Below are positions 36,633 through 37,177 of a stretch of 37,177 bases of DNA, piece after piece; position 1 is the first letter of the stretch, and each line of letters starts with the position of its first letter. The notes beneath the pieces are model-generated. The model was given only the letters and a program-made list of their open reading frames with translations, searched no databases and was not told the DNA's origin. The DNA is from Cryobacterium adonitolivorans (GTDB taxonomy: Bacteria; Actinomycetota; Actinomycetes; Actinomycetales; Microbacteriaceae), in assembly GCF_004402695.1 (NCBI RefSeq), contig NZ_SOFL01000058.1, positions 1 through 37,177 on the forward strand. The letters run 5' to 3'. Both the position numbers and the translations under genes were made by a program.

Positions 36633-37177
36633 AGCTGACCGTGAACGGCGGCCCGGTCGACGCGCCGGCCGCGGCCGGCCAGGCCCTCCGCAGCTACCTG
36701 CGCGAGCAGGAACACTTCGAGGTCAAGAAGGGTTGCGACACCGGCGACTGCGGCGCCTGTTCGGTGCTCGTGGACGGCACCCCGGTGCACTCCTGCATCT
36801 ACCCGGCCTACCGGGCCGCGGAACGCGAGGTCACCACCGCCACGGGCATCGGCGGCCCGGAGAACCTGGCCCCGATCCAGCAGCGCTTCATCGACGCGGC
36901 CGGCTTCCAATGCGGCTTCTGCACGCCCGGCATGATCGTGACGGCGTCGACCATCCAGGAGCACCAGCTCGACGACCTGCCCCGCCTGCTCAAGGGCAAC
37001 CTGTGCCGCTGCACCGGCTACCGGGCCATCGACGACGCCATCCGCGACCGGCACACCCCGGCCGGCGGCGGCTGCGGGCACGACCACGAGCAGACCGGCC
37101 TCGGCCCGGTGCGCGCCACCCGCCCGCGCACCACCGCCGCCAGCACCACGGCCGCGCGCACAACGGCCGCGCGCACC
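36629..37177 (+). CDS. 2Fe-2S subunit (or N-terminal part of a fused Mo subunit), truncated by the window end
   Basis: The first 183 residues are visible. Four cysteines in GCDTGDCGACSVLVDGTPVH (36, 41, 44) plus Cys56 bind one [2Fe-2S] cluster. CGFCTPGM (Cys95, Cys98) and LCRCTGY (Cys126, Cys128) bind the second, as in XdhA/CoxS-type subunits. Stand-alone subunits end soon after this (about 160-170 residues). Here the frame continues through a His/Gly segment and an Ala/Thr/Arg repeat without a stop. The frame may lead into the molybdopterin domain, making a fusion. ATG 36629 overlaps the FAD gene stop (ATGA). Confidence 0.9.
   Translation, partial: MKLTVNGGPVDAPAAAGQALRSYLREQEHFEVKKGCDTGDCGACSVLVDGTPVHSCIYPAYRAAEREVTTATGIGGPENLAPIQQRFIDAAGFQCGFCTPGMIVTASTIQEHQLDDLPRLLKGNLCRCTGYRAIDDAIRDRHTPAGGGCGHDHEQTGLGPVRATRPRTTAASTTAARTTAART
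37146..37177. repeat. 15-bp coding repeat at the window edge
   Basis: CCACGGCCGCGCGCA and CAACGGCCGCGCGCA, differing at one base, lie next to each other, and the sequence continues in phase to the window end. They encode a Thr-Thr-Ala-Ala-Arg pattern in the linker after the 2Fe-2S domain. The array may extend beyond the window. Confidence 0.6.

Noticed and set aside
37146..37177. Possible CRISPR-like repeats at the window edge and in fliK
   Set aside because: Units are 15 bases, contiguous, in frame with coding sequence and without spacers.

Overview
The window is very GC-rich, densely coded DNA with many 1-17 bp gene overlaps (TGATG, ATGA and GTGA junctions), GTG and TTG starts, and actinobacterial-style proteins (FliA/WhiG-type sigma factor, SufS-SufU, MoeB-rhodanese). 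This fits a flagellated actinomycete, most likely of the Microbacteriaceae (for example near Cryobacterium or Leifsonia). The family is inferred from gene content and style; no database search was run.

Region 1 (1-18772) is a flagellar gene cluster. On the minus strand, read from right to left, are a FliA-type sigma factor, flagellin fliC, a strong hairpin, fliD, fliS and a small FliT-like gene. A long rod/basal-body/hook operon follows: flgB-flgC-fliE-fliF-fliG-fliH-fliI-fliJ-NlpC/P60 peptidase-fliK-flgD-flgE. Divergently on the plus strand are flgN-flgK-flgL-fliW. I find three sites of one form, TAAC-N15-GCCGA(T/C)AG, ahead of flgB, fliC and flgN. They look like promoters for the sigma factor encoded in the cluster. 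The C-ring switch genes fliM/fliN, the export gate genes flhA/flhB/fliPQR and motAB are not in this window.

Region 2 (18773-26224) is a carbohydrate locus. A candidate structured leader RNA precedes a decayed ABC-transporter gene. Then come a CE7-type acetyl esterase, a convergent LacI-family repressor, a GH2 beta-mannosidase, a shortened GH113-like TIM-barrel protein and a BadF/BadG-type sugar kinase. The LacI/GH2 divergent gap holds inverted copies of an 11-bp word that look like operators. Together these suggest use of acetylated mannan-type oligosaccharides. No sugar importer is present in the window.

Region 3 (26225-37177) concerns sulfur and molybdenum cofactor. It holds sufU and sufS (minus), a MoeB-like adenylyltransferase fused to a rhodanese domain (plus), an SdsA1-like alkylsulfatase (plus), moaD (minus) and a DHFR/RibD-C-family protein (minus). 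The plus-strand run moeA-moaC-mogA/moaB-moaE follows, then the FAD and 2Fe-2S parts of a xanthine-dehydrogenase-type molybdoenzyme, the last running off the window end. moaA is not in the window. SufS to rhodanese/MoeB to MoaD to MoaE is a plausible local sulfur relay into molybdopterin, with the xanthine dehydrogenase-type enzyme as a local user.

Non-coding structure of note: two distant copies of one ~65-bp hairpin element with compensatory stem changes (20480-20543, 35541-35608), a convergent-gene hairpin that pairs two stop codons (31476-31498), several 15-bp coding minisatellites (fliK, moeB-rhodanese, mogA, xdhA-like), and a 13-bp GTCGAC-containing tandem repeat upstream of moeA.
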